Positions 28,583-38,670 of a stretch of DNA of 64,000 nucleotides are shown here, piece by piece. The DNA lies in contig NZ_JBHSWE010000001.1 of assembly GCF_042661465.1 (NCBI RefSeq), positions 3,534,001 through 3,598,000 on the forward strand. Reading direction: 5' to 3'. The DNA is from Marinobacterium_A aestuariivivens. GTDB lineage: Bacteria; Pseudomonadota; Gammaproteobacteria; Pseudomonadales; Balneatricaceae. A program made the position numbers and the translations under genes. A model generated the notes under the pieces. The model saw nothing but the letters and a program-made list of their open reading frames with translations. It was not told the origin of the DNA and made no database searches. The number at the start of each line of letters is the position of its first letter. The stretch's first letter is position 1.

Positions 28583-29295
28583 TCAGGAAAGGGGTATCCG
28601 TTTTGGCTCAAGGTTGTTTGGATCAGCCAGAGCACGCCGAGATGCAGCGGGTAGTATACGTAGAAAACCCAACGCAGGCGGGGCAGGCGCAGATCGACGC
28701 GGGTGGCGGCCAGGATCAGCGGTACCGCCGCCAGGGCCCAGCCGTTGCCGTTGATGAGCCAGAGGCCGGCGCAGGCTGATAGCGCGACAACCGCCGCCGG
28801 CAACGACGGCTGTTTGCAGTAGGTCCAGACGGCGACGCCGAGGGCGAGGCCCAGCCACCAGTATTCCACCAGGTTGCCGCCGACGAGGAAGAGCACGCCG
28901 GCGGCGGCGAGGTCCCCGCGTTCGATCAGGTACAGCGTTGCGGTCAGCACCAGGAGCGTAAACAGGACGTTCAGCGGCAGCCATCCTGCATTTTGAAGCT
29001 GTCCCAGCGCGATAAAGGGCAGGGAGGCGAGGGCTCCTGCCAGGCCCAGGCGCCTGATCGTGCGCGGGTATGCACCCCGCCCGAGCAGGCCAGGCCGGGA
29101 CAGGTTGTACGCGAGGACAAAGACGAAGACCGGCAGGGCGAGCCGGCCCATCTCGAACAGAACCGGAAGGCTGGCGTTGAACAGGTACCTGTTGACGTGA
29201 TCGCCGGTCATCAGGATCAGCGCGAGCCACTTCAGGGCCTCGACGGTTCCATCGGCCAGGGTGAGGCGTGGAAGCGCAGGCCTGTCGGTCTGCAT
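28583..29295 (-). CDS. TraX-family membrane protein (probable frameshift near the end)
   Basis: About 237 residues with six to eight membrane segments. The opening LKWLALILMTGDHVNRYLF is the TraX signature (named for the F-pilin acetylase; chromosomal members are of unknown substrate). The direct frame does not stop at the normal place but runs on through the DUF1499 gene in a wrong frame. Adding one A to the run at 28601-28604 gives TTLSQKRIPLS and a stop at 28583, the expected length. Its ATG overlaps the stop of the upstream gene (TGATG). Confidence 0.82.
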
Positions 29296-29921
29296 CAGGC
29301 CTTTCTATAGGGGTTGGGCAGCTTGAGGTTGAACTGAATCGCCAGTGCGCGCAGCACGAAAGCGACCAGGAAACCGCCGAGCAGGTCATAGCTGTCGGGA
29401 ACATTCAGGCTGCTGAGGCCGAGGCAGGCAACGGAGCCGGCCAGTGCCGTGGTGATATAAAGCTCTTCGTTCATCAGTGTCAGGTTGCTGCCGCAGAGCA
29501 CGTCGCGGGCGATGCCGCCAAACGTCGCCGTCATGACCCCCATGCAGATGGCAATCAGGGGCGAGGTGCCAAAATCCAGCGCGACTTTTGTTCCCACCAC
29601 CGAAAACAGCGCCAGTCCGACCGCATCCATCCAGACCAGCGCCCGCGACAGCGAGGCCAGCCTGGGCGCCACGAAGTAGGTCGCCGCCGAGGAGACCAGA
29701 CACACCAGTATCCAGACGGGTTCGCGAACCCAGAATACCGGTACGCTGCCCAGCAGCACATCGCGAAGCGTACCACCGCCGATTCCGGTCGCTGTGCCGA
29801 TCAGCATAAAGCCGAGGATATCCATTCTGTGACGGGCCGCATCGAGAGCGCCGGATATGGCAAAAACGGCCACAGCGGCCAGGCCCATGATGTTCACAGC
29901 AGCGCTTATATCGAATGGCAT
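29295..29921 (-). CDS. TRIC/YadS-family membrane protein
   Basis: A 208-residue protein made of two repeats of the UPF0126/TRIC fold with about seven membrane segments. The glycine-rich signature occurs twice: GTATGIGGGTLRDVLLG and TATFGGIARDVLCG. Bacterial members form trimeric cation channels, as known for the family. Its stop overlaps the TraX start. Confidence 0.9.
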   Translation of the reverse strand: MPFDISAAVNIMGLAAVAVFAISGALDAARHRMDILGFMLIGTATGIGGGTLRDVLLGSVPVFWVREPVWILVCLVSSAATYFVAPRLASLSRALVWMDAVGLALFSVVGTKVALDFGTSPLIAICMGVMTATFGGIARDVLCGSNLTLMNEELYITTALAGSVACLGLSSLNVPDSYDLLGGFLVAFVLRALAIQFNLKLPNPYRKA

Positions 29922-30106
29922 CGTCTGTCGGGTCCAATTTTGTATGCGTCAACGCCCCGGGAACTTCGGCGGCAATCCTGTCCAGGTCGGGCCGTCTCAG
30001 CTGAAGCGCCCCGCCACGTACTATAACGACAACCGGTCTGTACCGTTACAGGAACTCCGGATTTTGTTCCTGCTGCCGCTGTCGTGAAGGCTGCCGGCAA
30101 TGTCCG

Positions 30107-32262
30107 TCACCTGAGTTTGATGAGCTCGTAGATTTTCAATGGCATCTGCTTGCCCTTGACCTGAATTTCGACGGCAGGCCGCACCTCGACCAGGTCGGCG
30201 ACACGTTCGTAGGTGGCGGCACTGAGCAGAATCTGGTCAAGACCGGCGTGCTCCTGGATGCGCTTGGCCGTGTTGACGTCATCGCTGATGGCGGTGTATT
30301 CGATCCGGTCCCGGGTGCCCACCAGCCCCAGCACGGCTTCCCCCACATGGATCCCGATGCCGAAGGAGAGCCGGAAGATGGGCGAGAGTTCGTCGTGCAG
30401 TACCCGGATTGCCTGGCGTATGGCGAGGGCGGCGCGGATTGCGCGTAACACGTGATCCTGCTGGGGCACCGGTGCATTGAACCAGGCCATCACGGCATCG
30501 CCGAGAAACTTGTCGATGGTACCCTCTTCGGCGAGTACCGCATTGGCCATGGCGGCAAGATAGCGGTTCAGCAGGCCGACCAGATCTTCTGCATTGAGCT
30601 GCTCGCTGATGCTGGTAAAGCCGTGGATATCGGCGAACAGTACGGTGATTTCGGTGCGCCGTCCCCCAGCTGCAGGTGTTCGGGGTCGAGTTGATCCAGG
30701 ATGGCCGGCGACACCATGTGTTCGAGGAGCAGATGCTGCGCCTCCATGCGTTTCTTTTCGGTGATGTCGTCGACGACCAGGGCGATGCCCTGGGTGTCGT
30801 CGGCGGCCTTGAGCCCAGAGATGTTGAAGCGCAGGTGCACGGCCCCGCGCTGGGGCAGGTCATGGCTGAGTTCGATGCCGATCAGCGGCTCATCGGTCTT
30901 GCGTACCTTGTACAGATAGGGCAACAGCGAACTGCCGAGCGGCGGCAGCAGTTCGGCCAGGTTCAGGCCGACCAGTTGCGAGCTGTCCCGCAAGCCCAGG
31001 ATGCGCAGGGCGGCACGGTTGCACATGCTGATATTGCCATCCAGATCGGCGGTGAAGACGCCGCTGACGATGGATGCAAAGAGGTTGTCGAGGAGGTTTT
31101 TCAGTTCGGTGGCTTCCGCGAGGGAACGGTTCAGTTTCTGTTCCCGGTCCTGCAGCTTGTCGGCCATGCTGTCGAAGGCGTGCGCCAGGTCCGCCAGTTC
31201 GCCCTCGCCGGGCGTACCGCCGGTGCGTGCGCCGAGATGACCGGCCTCCAGTTGCCGGGTGGCATCGCGAAGCGCATCCACCGAGCGCAGAATCCACGCA
31301 TTGGCGAACCACCAGGCCAGCGCCAGTGCGACCAGGGCAACCAGGGCGAACACCAGCAGGTTGCGGATGAAGCGCTGATCGATTTCGGCGAACGCCAGGT
31401 GCCGGGGCACGGCTATGACCAGATAGGCGTTGTACTCCTCGTCACTGTCGGTGGCCTTGCCTCCCTGCAGGGGCGCAACGGCGAACAGGCTCGTTTCGCC
31501 GTTCAGGTTCCGGGTCTCGAAGGTCCCGGTTCCGCCGGTGGCGGTTATGCGCTGAAACAGCGGGGTTTCGGCGACCGAAGTGCCTGGCGCCTGTTGTGCG
31601 GACGGGTAATGCACCAGGATCGTCCCGTTGCGGTCGAGCAGGGTCAGGGAGGTGCCCGGCTCGAGCCCGGCCTGGGCGGCCTGCTTTTCGAGCCAGGCCA
31701 GATCGAGCGCGGCATAGACGATGCCCTGCAGGCCGCCCTCGTCATCGAGCACCGGCGAGCCGAAGTTGACCGCGGCCTTGCCGGTGATGCGGCCGATCTG
31801 GTAGTCGCCAATGGCGAAATCGCGCGTGCGCAGGGCGCCGATGGCATAGGAGCGGTCCGCCAGGTTCACGGGCCGGGTCATGCGCAGGGCGCTGCAGTAA
31901 ATATCGCCGTCGAGATCTGCGGCACCCAGGTTGGTATAGAAAGGATACAGCCTTAAAAAATCGGCGAAGAGCGCGCTGCAGGCCGGGCCGTTCTGGTTCT
32001 GGACGGATGGCAGGTGGGCGAGGGCGGCCAGCAGCTGGCGGGCGCCCTCGATGAACTGCTGCTGCTGACCGACGGTCATGCGTATCAACCGCTGCATGTC
32101 GGTCTGCACCTTGGCGGCCGCTATGCGCCGGGCTTCGAGGTTGTTGCTGACGATCAGCACGAAGGCGGGCAATACCGCCAGTGCCACCAGCAGCAGGAGC
32201 CGGCTGCGCAGTCCCCGAAACTTTTGCGGCCATTGAGCCATCCCGAACGCCCCCTTGCGCAA
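30107..32262 (-). CDS. Class III adenylate/guanylate cyclase with extracellular Cache and PAS (one frameshift)
   Basis: About 718 residues joined. Order: membrane helix (about 20-40), periplasmic double-Cache-type sensor (about 45-300; SYAIGALRTRDFAIGDYQIG), second membrane helix (LLVFALVALVALALAWWF), HAMP, PAS (about 400-500), then the cyclase domain. The cyclase shows the metal-binding aspartates in FADIHGFTSIS and FLGDAVMAWFNAP and the late VNTAKRIQEHA block. The break is in the G/C run 30663-30667 (LGGRRTEITVLFADIHGF when repaired). It makes cAMP (or cGMP) in response to an external ligand that the sequence does not reveal. The start may be ATG 32241 instead of 32262. It is monocistronic. 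Confidence 0.9.
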
Positions 32263-32482
32263 ATTGCCGGACCGACGGACGCTTCTGCGCGCCCGGGCCT
32301 GGACGATATCCCGCCAGCGGAGGCCTTGCCGACAGCCGGTTGCCCGGCTACCGGCAAGGCGCCAAACGGCGGTGCCTGCTGTAAAACATAGCCAAGTCCC
32401 GCGCCGGGGGCGTTAAAGGGCGGGATGGATTTGTTCAGGAGGGTCGCGGTTTATCCGCGGATCCGCGATAAGCCATGAAAAC

Positions 32483-32942
32483 GGCCCTCCGGTCGGGGGA
32501 TTGTAGGATGGGAGAAGCTGCCATGGGCCCTGTATTGCCGCATGGCACCGTCGCTCGGGGCAGCGTAACCCATCGATGATCCGGTTTCTGCGGTGCTGAT
32601 CCGGAGCCCAAAGATGGGTTACACGACGCCCCGGCTGCGTAAGGGCGGACGTCCGGTGGCAGGCGTCGTTCTACCCATCCTACCCAATCTACATTCTTCG
32701 CAGGGAAGCGCGATGAGGCAAAACTTGGCCCTCCGGTCGGGGGATTGTAGGATGGGTGAAGCTGCCATGGGCCCTGTATTGCTGCATGGCACCGTCGCTC
32801 GGGGCAGCGTAACCCATCGATGATCCGGTTTCTGCGGTGCTGATCCGGAGCCCAAAGATGGGTTACACGACGCCCCGGCTGCGTAAGGGCGGATGTCCGG
32901 TGGCAGGCGTCGTTCCACCCATCCTACCCAATCTTCATTCTT
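32483..32942. repeat. Tandem 244-bp structured intergenic repeat
   Basis: Two copies, 32483-32698 and 32727-32942 (period 244, only scattered differences), fill the space between the cyclase and the BCCT gene. Each copy is bounded by GATTGTAGGATGGG and its near-inverse CCCATCCTACCCAATC. Each contains an inner inverted pair GTAACCCATC / GATGGGTTAC. The TAGGATGGGT / ACCCATCCTA motif is a well-known dispersed bacterial repeat type, so this is probably a non-coding mobile repeat that duplicated in place. Confidence 0.75.
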
Positions 32943-32951
32943 GCCCTGGCG

Positions 32952-34685
32952 TTACGACAGGTCGGCGATCTCGCGCTCGATCATCCGCTTGATATGCGCC
33001 TCGTTGTCGACGATGGTTTCGCCGTCCTCGCGCAGCGACTTGATCAGCCCCACCATCATTCCCAGCAGCACGAAGGTGAAGGGCAGGGCGCCGGCGATCG
33101 ATGCCGCCTGCAGCGACTTCATGGCCTGGTCACCGCCGAGTACCAGCAGGATCAGCGTTACGGCGCCGAGGACCGAGCCCCAGATGATGCGCTGCTGCAC
33201 CGGCGGGCGGCGGCCGAACGCCAGCAGGCGGCCCAGCACCAGGGTGCCGGAATCGGCGGAGGTGACGAAGAAAATGACCACCACCGCCAGCGCCGCGGCT
33301 TTGGCCAGCGTCGCGATGGTGCCGGGTGTCAGCACGTCGAAGATGGCGTAGAAGGCTCCGGCATAGTCCCAGTTGTTGACGGCGGCATCGTAGATCGTCA
33401 TGTCGGTGCCGTAGATCGATTCGTAAATGCCGGCGGAGCCGAGCACGCCGAACCAGACCAGCGCCACGATGGACGGGATGAACATGACGCCGAGCATGAA
33501 CTCGCGAATGGTGCGGCCGCGGGAGATGCGCGCGATGAACATGCCGACGAAGCCGGCCCAGGCGATCCACCAGCCCCAGTAGAAGATGGTCCAGCCGCCC
33601 TGCCAGACGCGCTCCTCGGGGCTGCGGGCGGTCCAGAGCGTCATGGAGACGGCGTCGGAGATGTAGTCACCTAGCGCGGTGACCGAGCTGGCGATCAGGT
33701 AGTTGGTATTGCTGGCCAGCAGGAAGTAGGACAGGATTGCGACACAGATCCAGGAGTTCAGTGTCGACAGCCGCTTGATGCCCTTGGCGACGCCGCTGGT
33801 CGCCGAGGCGGTGGCGACGATGGTGATGAGAACAATCGAGACGACCGTGACGGTCTGGGACTTTTCCGCCAGAAAGCCCAGCGAGACCAGGCCGGAGCCG
33901 ATCTGCTCGACGCCGAGTCCGAGCGTCGTGGAGATGCCGAAGATGGTGCCGAATACGGTCAGGATATCGACGGTATGGCCAATCGGACCGTAGATCCTGT
34001 TGCCGATCAGCGGATAGAGCGCCGAGCGCATCGACAGCGGCAGTCCCTTGCGGAACGCGAAGTAGGCCAGCGACAGACCGACGATGCCGTACATGGCCCA
34101 GGCGATGGTGCCCCAGTGGAAGATCGTCAGCTTGAGACCGCCGGCGGCGGCCTCGGCGACCAGGTCGCTCGGCACCGGGAATCCCGCATCGCCGGGCAGC
34201 AGGCCATTTTCCAGCGCGATGCGTTTCGCCTCGAAAAAGGCCGCGACCGCCGCCTTGACCTCATGGCTGAGGAAGGGGTTGCCGCCGCTCCAGCCGCTGG
34301 CGAAATGGATCATCGGCTCGGATACGCCGAAGAACAGCAGGGCGGCGCCGGTGCCGCAGCCGAACAGCATCGAAAACCAGGCGAAGTTGCTGAATTCGGG
34401 CCGGTCGTCGTCACTGCCGAGCCGTATCCTGCCGACGCGGGAGAAGGTGACGTAGATGCAGACCAGGAACGCCAGAAACATCATCAGGACGTAGTACCAT
34501 CCCAGGGTACTTTCGATCCAGGTTTTCAGTCCCAGAAACTGTTCGTTGGCTGTTTTACCGAGCAGAATCGCGTAAAGCATGAAAAACACGATCATGGTGA
34601 TCGCGGTGATGCCCAGGGTGGAGTTTAATCCCTTCAATACCCCTCTGGGCTCGATAAGAGCATCTATCTTTTCACTGGAGAGCAT
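32952..34685 (-). CDS. BCCT-family choline/betaine transporter
   Basis: A 577-residue secondary carrier with about twelve membrane helices. The family signature is present as FYWGWWIAWAGFVGMFIARI, and the glycine-rich substrate segment as FGCGTGAALLFFGVSEP. There is no long C-terminal osmosensing tail, so it is more like uptake carriers for carbon/nitrogen use than BetP. It is divergent from the choline-sulfatase gene, which suggests choline, choline-O-sulfate or betaine as substrate. The ATG follows no strong ribosome site. Confidence 0.9.
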   Translation of the reverse strand: MLSSEKIDALIEPRGVLKGLNSTLGITAITMIVFFMLYAILLGKTANEQFLGLKTWIESTLGWYYVLMMFLAFLVCIYVTFSRVGRIRLGSDDDRPEFSNFAWFSMLFGCGTGAALLFFGVSEPMIHFASGWSGGNPFLSHEVKAAVAAFFEAKRIALENGLLPGDAGFPVPSDLVAEAAAGGLKLTIFHWGTIAWAMYGIVGLSLAYFAFRKGLPLSMRSALYPLIGNRIYGPIGHTVDILTVFGTIFGISTTLGLGVEQIGSGLVSLGFLAEKSQTVTVVSIVLITIVATASATSGVAKGIKRLSTLNSWICVAILSYFLLASNTNYLIASSVTALGDYISDAVSMTLWTARSPEERVWQGGWTIFYWGWWIAWAGFVGMFIARISRGRTIREFMLGVMFIPSIVALVWFGVLGSAGIYESIYGTDMTIYDAAVNNWDYAGAFYAIFDVLTPGTIATLAKAAALAVVVIFFVTSADSGTLVLGRLLAFGRRPPVQQRIIWGSVLGAVTLILLVLGGDQAMKSLQAASIAGALPFTFVLLGMMVGLIKSLREDGETIVDNEAHIKRMIEREIADLS

Positions 34686-35238
34686 GGGCTTTCCTCGTCA
34701 GACTGTGTTGGATTATTTGCTTTTATTTTAATTTTCATGTCCCAATAGCAATGAAAATATTCCTTCGTGCGCCCCTGGCGTTTTATTCGTAGATCACCGG
34801 AATCTACCGGCGATTAAAATTTCTTCGGGGAGGGCGGATAATCTTTTCTTTTCAGTAACTCCTTAAAAAACGGGCAGGCGGGCACTGCCTTTATTTTTTA
34901 TTGACCACCGGTTTTATGCTGTCCTGCGAGGCGGATGCTGGCATTGATAATGCCCAGTGCCGGCGAGTCTGTAAACCGAGTGCAGGCTAATGGGTGTGAT
35001 CATATTTGCTTATGTCGTGAGCGGTGTTGCACCCGTCGCTTCCGGGCATGTTGTCTGTATATACATGCTGTGAGCGGAGGAGGTGCTTTAATGGCATTAG
35101 TAATTATGATGTCAGCCATTAGCTCGGCCCCAGTTTACAGTGTCGATGACCCTAGGCAAGATCGAGCCAGGTTAACGCTGAAGTGACATTAACAAAACTA
35201 AGAGTTAAGCCGGCCTGAATTCATTGACAGGAGCACCC
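34686..35238. promoter_or_regulatory. Divergent promoter region between the BCCT carrier and choline sulfatase
   Basis: About 550 bases, AT-rich between 34700 and 34920, with no supportable gene (an 83-codon frame at 34935 has no family resemblance). It must carry promoters for both divergent transcription units. I cannot name a BetI-type operator. A GACAGGAGC ribosome site precedes the sulfatase ATG at 35239. Confidence 0.5.
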
Positions 35239-36762
35239 ATGAGCACGCAACAGCCCAACATTCTCTTTATCATGGCCGATCAGATGGCGGCACCCGTACT
35301 GCCGATCTACAATCCGCAGTCGGTCGTCAAGACACCGAATCTCGATGCACTGGCCGAAGGTGGCGTGGTCTTCGATTCCGCCTACTGCAACAGCCCGCTC
35401 TGTGCGCCGTCTCGCTTCGTGCTGATGACCGGCCGTCTGCCGTCGAAGATCGGCGCCTACGACAATGCCGCGGAGCTGCCGGCCGATATTCCGACCTTTG
35501 CCCATTACCTGCGGGATGGCGGCTACCGCACCGCACTGTCCGGCAAGATGCATTTCTGCGGTCCGGACCAGTTGCACGGCTACGAAGAGCGCCTGACGAG
35601 CGACATCTACCCGGCGGACTTCGGCTGGGTCGTGAACTGGGATGAATTCGAGAAACGCCCGAGCTACTACCACAACATGTCCTCGATCACCCAGGCCGGG
35701 ACCTGCGTGCGGACCAACCAGCTGGATTTCGATGACGAGGTGGTGTTCAACGCCAGGCGATACCTCTACGACCATGTGCGTGGCAACGACAAGCGTCCGT
35801 TCTGCCTGACCGTGTCGATGACCCATCCCCATGACCCCTACGCCTGCACCGAGGAGTACTGGAACCGTTACGACGACGTCGAGATCGACCTGCCGTCGGT
35901 CCAGATCGCCCCCAAGACCAGGATCCGCATTCCAGGCGCCTGCAGTTCGTCTACGAGGCCGACAAGACCGCCGTGACCGACGAGCAGGTACGCAATGCCC
36001 GTCGCGCCTATTACGGCAACATCAGCTACGTCGACGACAAGATCGGTGAACTGATGAAGACGCTGAAGGAGACCGGGCTCGACCGTAACACCATCGTCGT
36101 CTTCTCCGGCGACCACGGCGACATGCTGGGTGAGCGGGGCCTCTGGTACAAGATGAGCTGGTTCGAGCCGTCCGCCCGTGTGCCGATGATCGTCTATGCA
36201 CCGGAGCAGTTCGCACCGCGACGGGTGGCGGCCAGCGTCTCGACCCTGGACCTGCTGCCGACCTTCCTGGAACTGGCGCAGGCCGGCCCGCCGGCCGAAA
36301 CCGTTACGCCGATCGAGGGGCGCAGCCTGCTGCCGCACCTGAACGGCGAACAGGGGCACGACGAAGTGATCGGCGAATACATGGGCGAAGGCGCGATTGC
36401 CCCGCTGGTGATGATTCGTCGCGGCGCCTTCAAGTTCGTGCATACACCGGCCGATCCCGATCAGCTGTTCGACCTCAGCCGTGATCCGCAGGAACTGACC
36501 AACCTGGTTGGCAGCCCCGAACATGCAGGGCTGGTGGAGGAGTTCCGCCAGGAAGTCGCCGCGCGCTGGGATTTCGACCAGGTCACCGGGGACGTGCTCT
36601 GGAGCCAGCGTCGTCGTCGCCTCGTGGCGCGGTCGCTGACGAAGGGCAAGGTCACCCTGGGATTTCCAGCCGATGGTGGATGCAAGCCAGCAGTACATGC
36701 GCAACACCATCGACCTGGATGATCTCGAGGCCAGAGCACGCTTTCCGCGGGTAGCCGACTGA
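35239..36762 (+). CDS. betC: Choline-sulfatase (two frameshifts)
   Basis: About 507 residues joined. It hydrolyses choline-O-sulfate to choline and sulfate. The sulfatase signature is CAPSRFVLMTGR, whose cysteine becomes formylglycine. Metal ligands are in MADQM and GDHGDMLGERG. The end DFQPMVDASQQYMRNTIDL is typical of BetC. One base is missing near 35921 (PKDQDPHSRRLQFVYEADK when repaired) and one is extra near 36657. ATG 35239 gives the normal start STQQPNILFIMADQM. A choline-binding protein follows 40 bases later, supporting a choline-sulfate uptake and use role. Confidence 0.92.
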
Positions 36763-36802
36763 GGCTACCGGTGCCCAACCCCCGAACGAGAGGATCGACA
36801 AC

Positions 36803-37759
36803 ATGAACAATAAGATAAAGCGGTACCTGGGTGGAACTTTCCTGGCAGCGTCCATGCTGGTCGCGGCCACGGCTCAGGCCGGTGATCCGCAGCAGTGCCA
36901 ACTGGTGCGCTTTACCGATCCGGGCTGGACCGACATCAGTGTCACCAATGCGCTGGCGTCGACGTTGCTCGACGGCCTGGGGTACAGGACGTCGGTCGAT
37001 CTTCTGGCGGTCCCCATCGGTTTCGAAAGCCTGAAGAAAAACGAAATCGATGTTTTCCTGGGCAACTGGATGCCGGCCCAGCAGGCGTTTATCGACAAGT
37101 ACGGCAGCGATGTCGATAAGGTGCGGGCCAATCTGGAAGGGGCCAAGTTCACCCTGGCCGTGCCCAGGTATGCCTACGATGCCGGTGTCCGGAGTTTCGC
37201 CGACCTGGGCAGGCACGCCGACCAGTTCAGCCGCAGGATCTATGGCATCGATCCGGGCGCGCCGGCGAACGGCCTGATCCAGAAGATGATCGATACCGGC
37301 GAATTCGGGCTCGACGGCTGGCGCCTGGTGGAGTCGGGCGAGCAGGCGATGCTGAGCCAGGTACGCCGGGCCGTGCGCAAGCAGGACTATATCGTCTACC
37401 TGGGCTGGGCTCCGCACCCGATGAACCTGCACGTCGACATGGCCTACCTGTCCGGCGGTGACGACTACTTCGGGCCGGATTACGGCGGCGCCACCATCTA
37501 CACCCTGACCCGCAAGGGGTACCGGCAGGATTGCCCGAATGTGGCGGCCCTGCTGGACAACCTGCAGTTCACGGTCGAGATGGAGAGCGAAGTCATGAGC
37601 GGCATCCTCGACGACGGCAAGGATGCGCCCGATGCCGCCCGGGACTGGCTGGTCGCCAATCCGGAGGTGCTGGGCACCTGGCTCGAGGGCGTCAGCACCC
37701 TGGACGGCCAGTCGGGCCTCGAGGCGGTCCAGCGCCACCTCGGCGTGACCGGGGGCTGA
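36803..37759 (+). CDS. choX: Choline ABC transporter substrate-binding protein
   Basis: A 318-residue periplasmic protein with a Sec signal (KRYLGGTFLAASMLVAATAQA, cleavage near residue 26). The OpuAC/ProX-type fold carries the aromatic residues expected of a quaternary-amine site (FTDPGWTDI, FLGNWMPAQ, YLGWAPHPMN). It resembles ChoX, which pairs with ChoW and ChoV. No ABC permease or ATPase for choline lies beside it, so it may work with partners elsewhere or with the BCCT locus. It is co-directional with betC. Confidence 0.88.
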   Translation: MNNKIKRYLGGTFLAASMLVAATAQAGDPQQCQLVRFTDPGWTDISVTNALASTLLDGLGYRTSVDLLAVPIGFESLKKNEIDVFLGNWMPAQQAFIDKYGSDVDKVRANLEGAKFTLAVPRYAYDAGVRSFADLGRHADQFSRRIYGIDPGAPANGLIQKMIDTGEFGLDGWRLVESGEQAMLSQVRRAVRKQDYIVYLGWAPHPMNLHVDMAYLSGGDDYFGPDYGGATIYTLTRKGYRQDCPNVAALLDNLQFTVEMESEVMSGILDDGKDAPDAARDWLVANPEVLGTWLEGVSTLDGQSGLEAVQRHLGVTGG

Positions 37760-37986
37760 TACCGCCAGCCTGAGGAGCCCCGGCTGTTATTGTCGCTTCT
37801 GCGCAGGGGGCTTGTCTCCAGCCCGATGAGCAGCGATCGCCAGTTCGATGATCTCAAAAGTGGAATCATAGATTGCCGGCTGCTCCGTTGAGCCGGGTGT
37901 GTCCGCTGCCGATAATCGTCCCATCATGAATGCGGGCCGGGGTGTCCTCCGGCCCGGTCAGCATCGACAGCCAGGATATCCGAAGC

Positions 37987-38574
37987 ATGAATGATCAGCC
38001 GAAGACAGACTTCAGCCCGGAGGGCGTGACCGTTGTCATCTCGCGTCGGGTGAGCCCCGGCAAAGAGGCGGAGTTCGAACGCCTGAGCAGTCAGATGACG
38101 GAAGCCGCGTCCCACTATGCCGGCTATATGGGCACCCATCTTTTTCGTCCGGTGTCACCCCAGGATCCCGAGTACCGTATCATTTTCCAGTTCGCCAGCC
38201 AGGCGGATCTCGCGCGCTGGCACCAGTCCGGCACCCGGGCCGGGATCCTCAAGCAGCTGGAACCGCTGCTCCAGCAGCCGAGCCAGGTCGAAGTCACCGA
38301 CGGCATCATCAACTGGTTCACCCTGCCGGGCCACAACCCGGTGCAGCCACCACCCAAGTACAAGATGACCGCGGTCAGCTGGCTGGCCCTGTATCCGCTT
38401 GTCACCCTGATTTTCTTTCTGTTTGGCGAGGTGCTGGCACAGCTGCCGTTGTTGCTGCGTACCCTGGTCGTCACGGCGGTCGTGATGATCCTGATGTCCT
38501 ATGTGGCCATGCCGCGCTTTACGCGCTGGTTTGCCTTCTGGCTCTACCCGAAACGCGAGCGCGATGTGCGGTGA
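37987..38574 (+). CDS. Antibiotic-biosynthesis-monooxygenase-type domain with membrane anchor
   Basis: About 195 residues from ATG 37987. The first 110 form an ABM-type ferredoxin-like domain (VTVVISRRVSPGKEAEFERL; YRIIFQFASQADLARWHQS). Two membrane helices follow (WLALYPLVTLIFFLFG and a second near LVVTAVVMILMSYVAM). Such ABM-plus-membrane proteins are common and of unknown activity. It stands alone between the choline genes and the convergent polyol dehydrogenase. Confidence 0.85.
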   Translation: MNDQPKTDFSPEGVTVVISRRVSPGKEAEFERLSSQMTEAASHYAGYMGTHLFRPVSPQDPEYRIIFQFASQADLARWHQSGTRAGILKQLEPLLQQPSQVEVTDGIINWFTLPGHNPVQPPPKYKMTAVSWLALYPLVTLIFFLFGEVLAQLPLLLRTLVVTAVVMILMSYVAMPRFTRWFAFWLYPKRERDVR

Positions 38575-38670
38575 GGGGAATAGTTTCATCGCAGCTTGAC
38601 GGCACGTCGCTGTCGGGCGCCCGGGACCGTCATTTGCTACCGCGTAAGCGTCTATAGGGGATACCCGGGC

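Noticed and set aside
27874..29295. A single 473-residue TraX fusion
   Set aside because: The second half is the DUF1499 gene read in a wrong frame; one added base restores a normal TraX stop at 28583.
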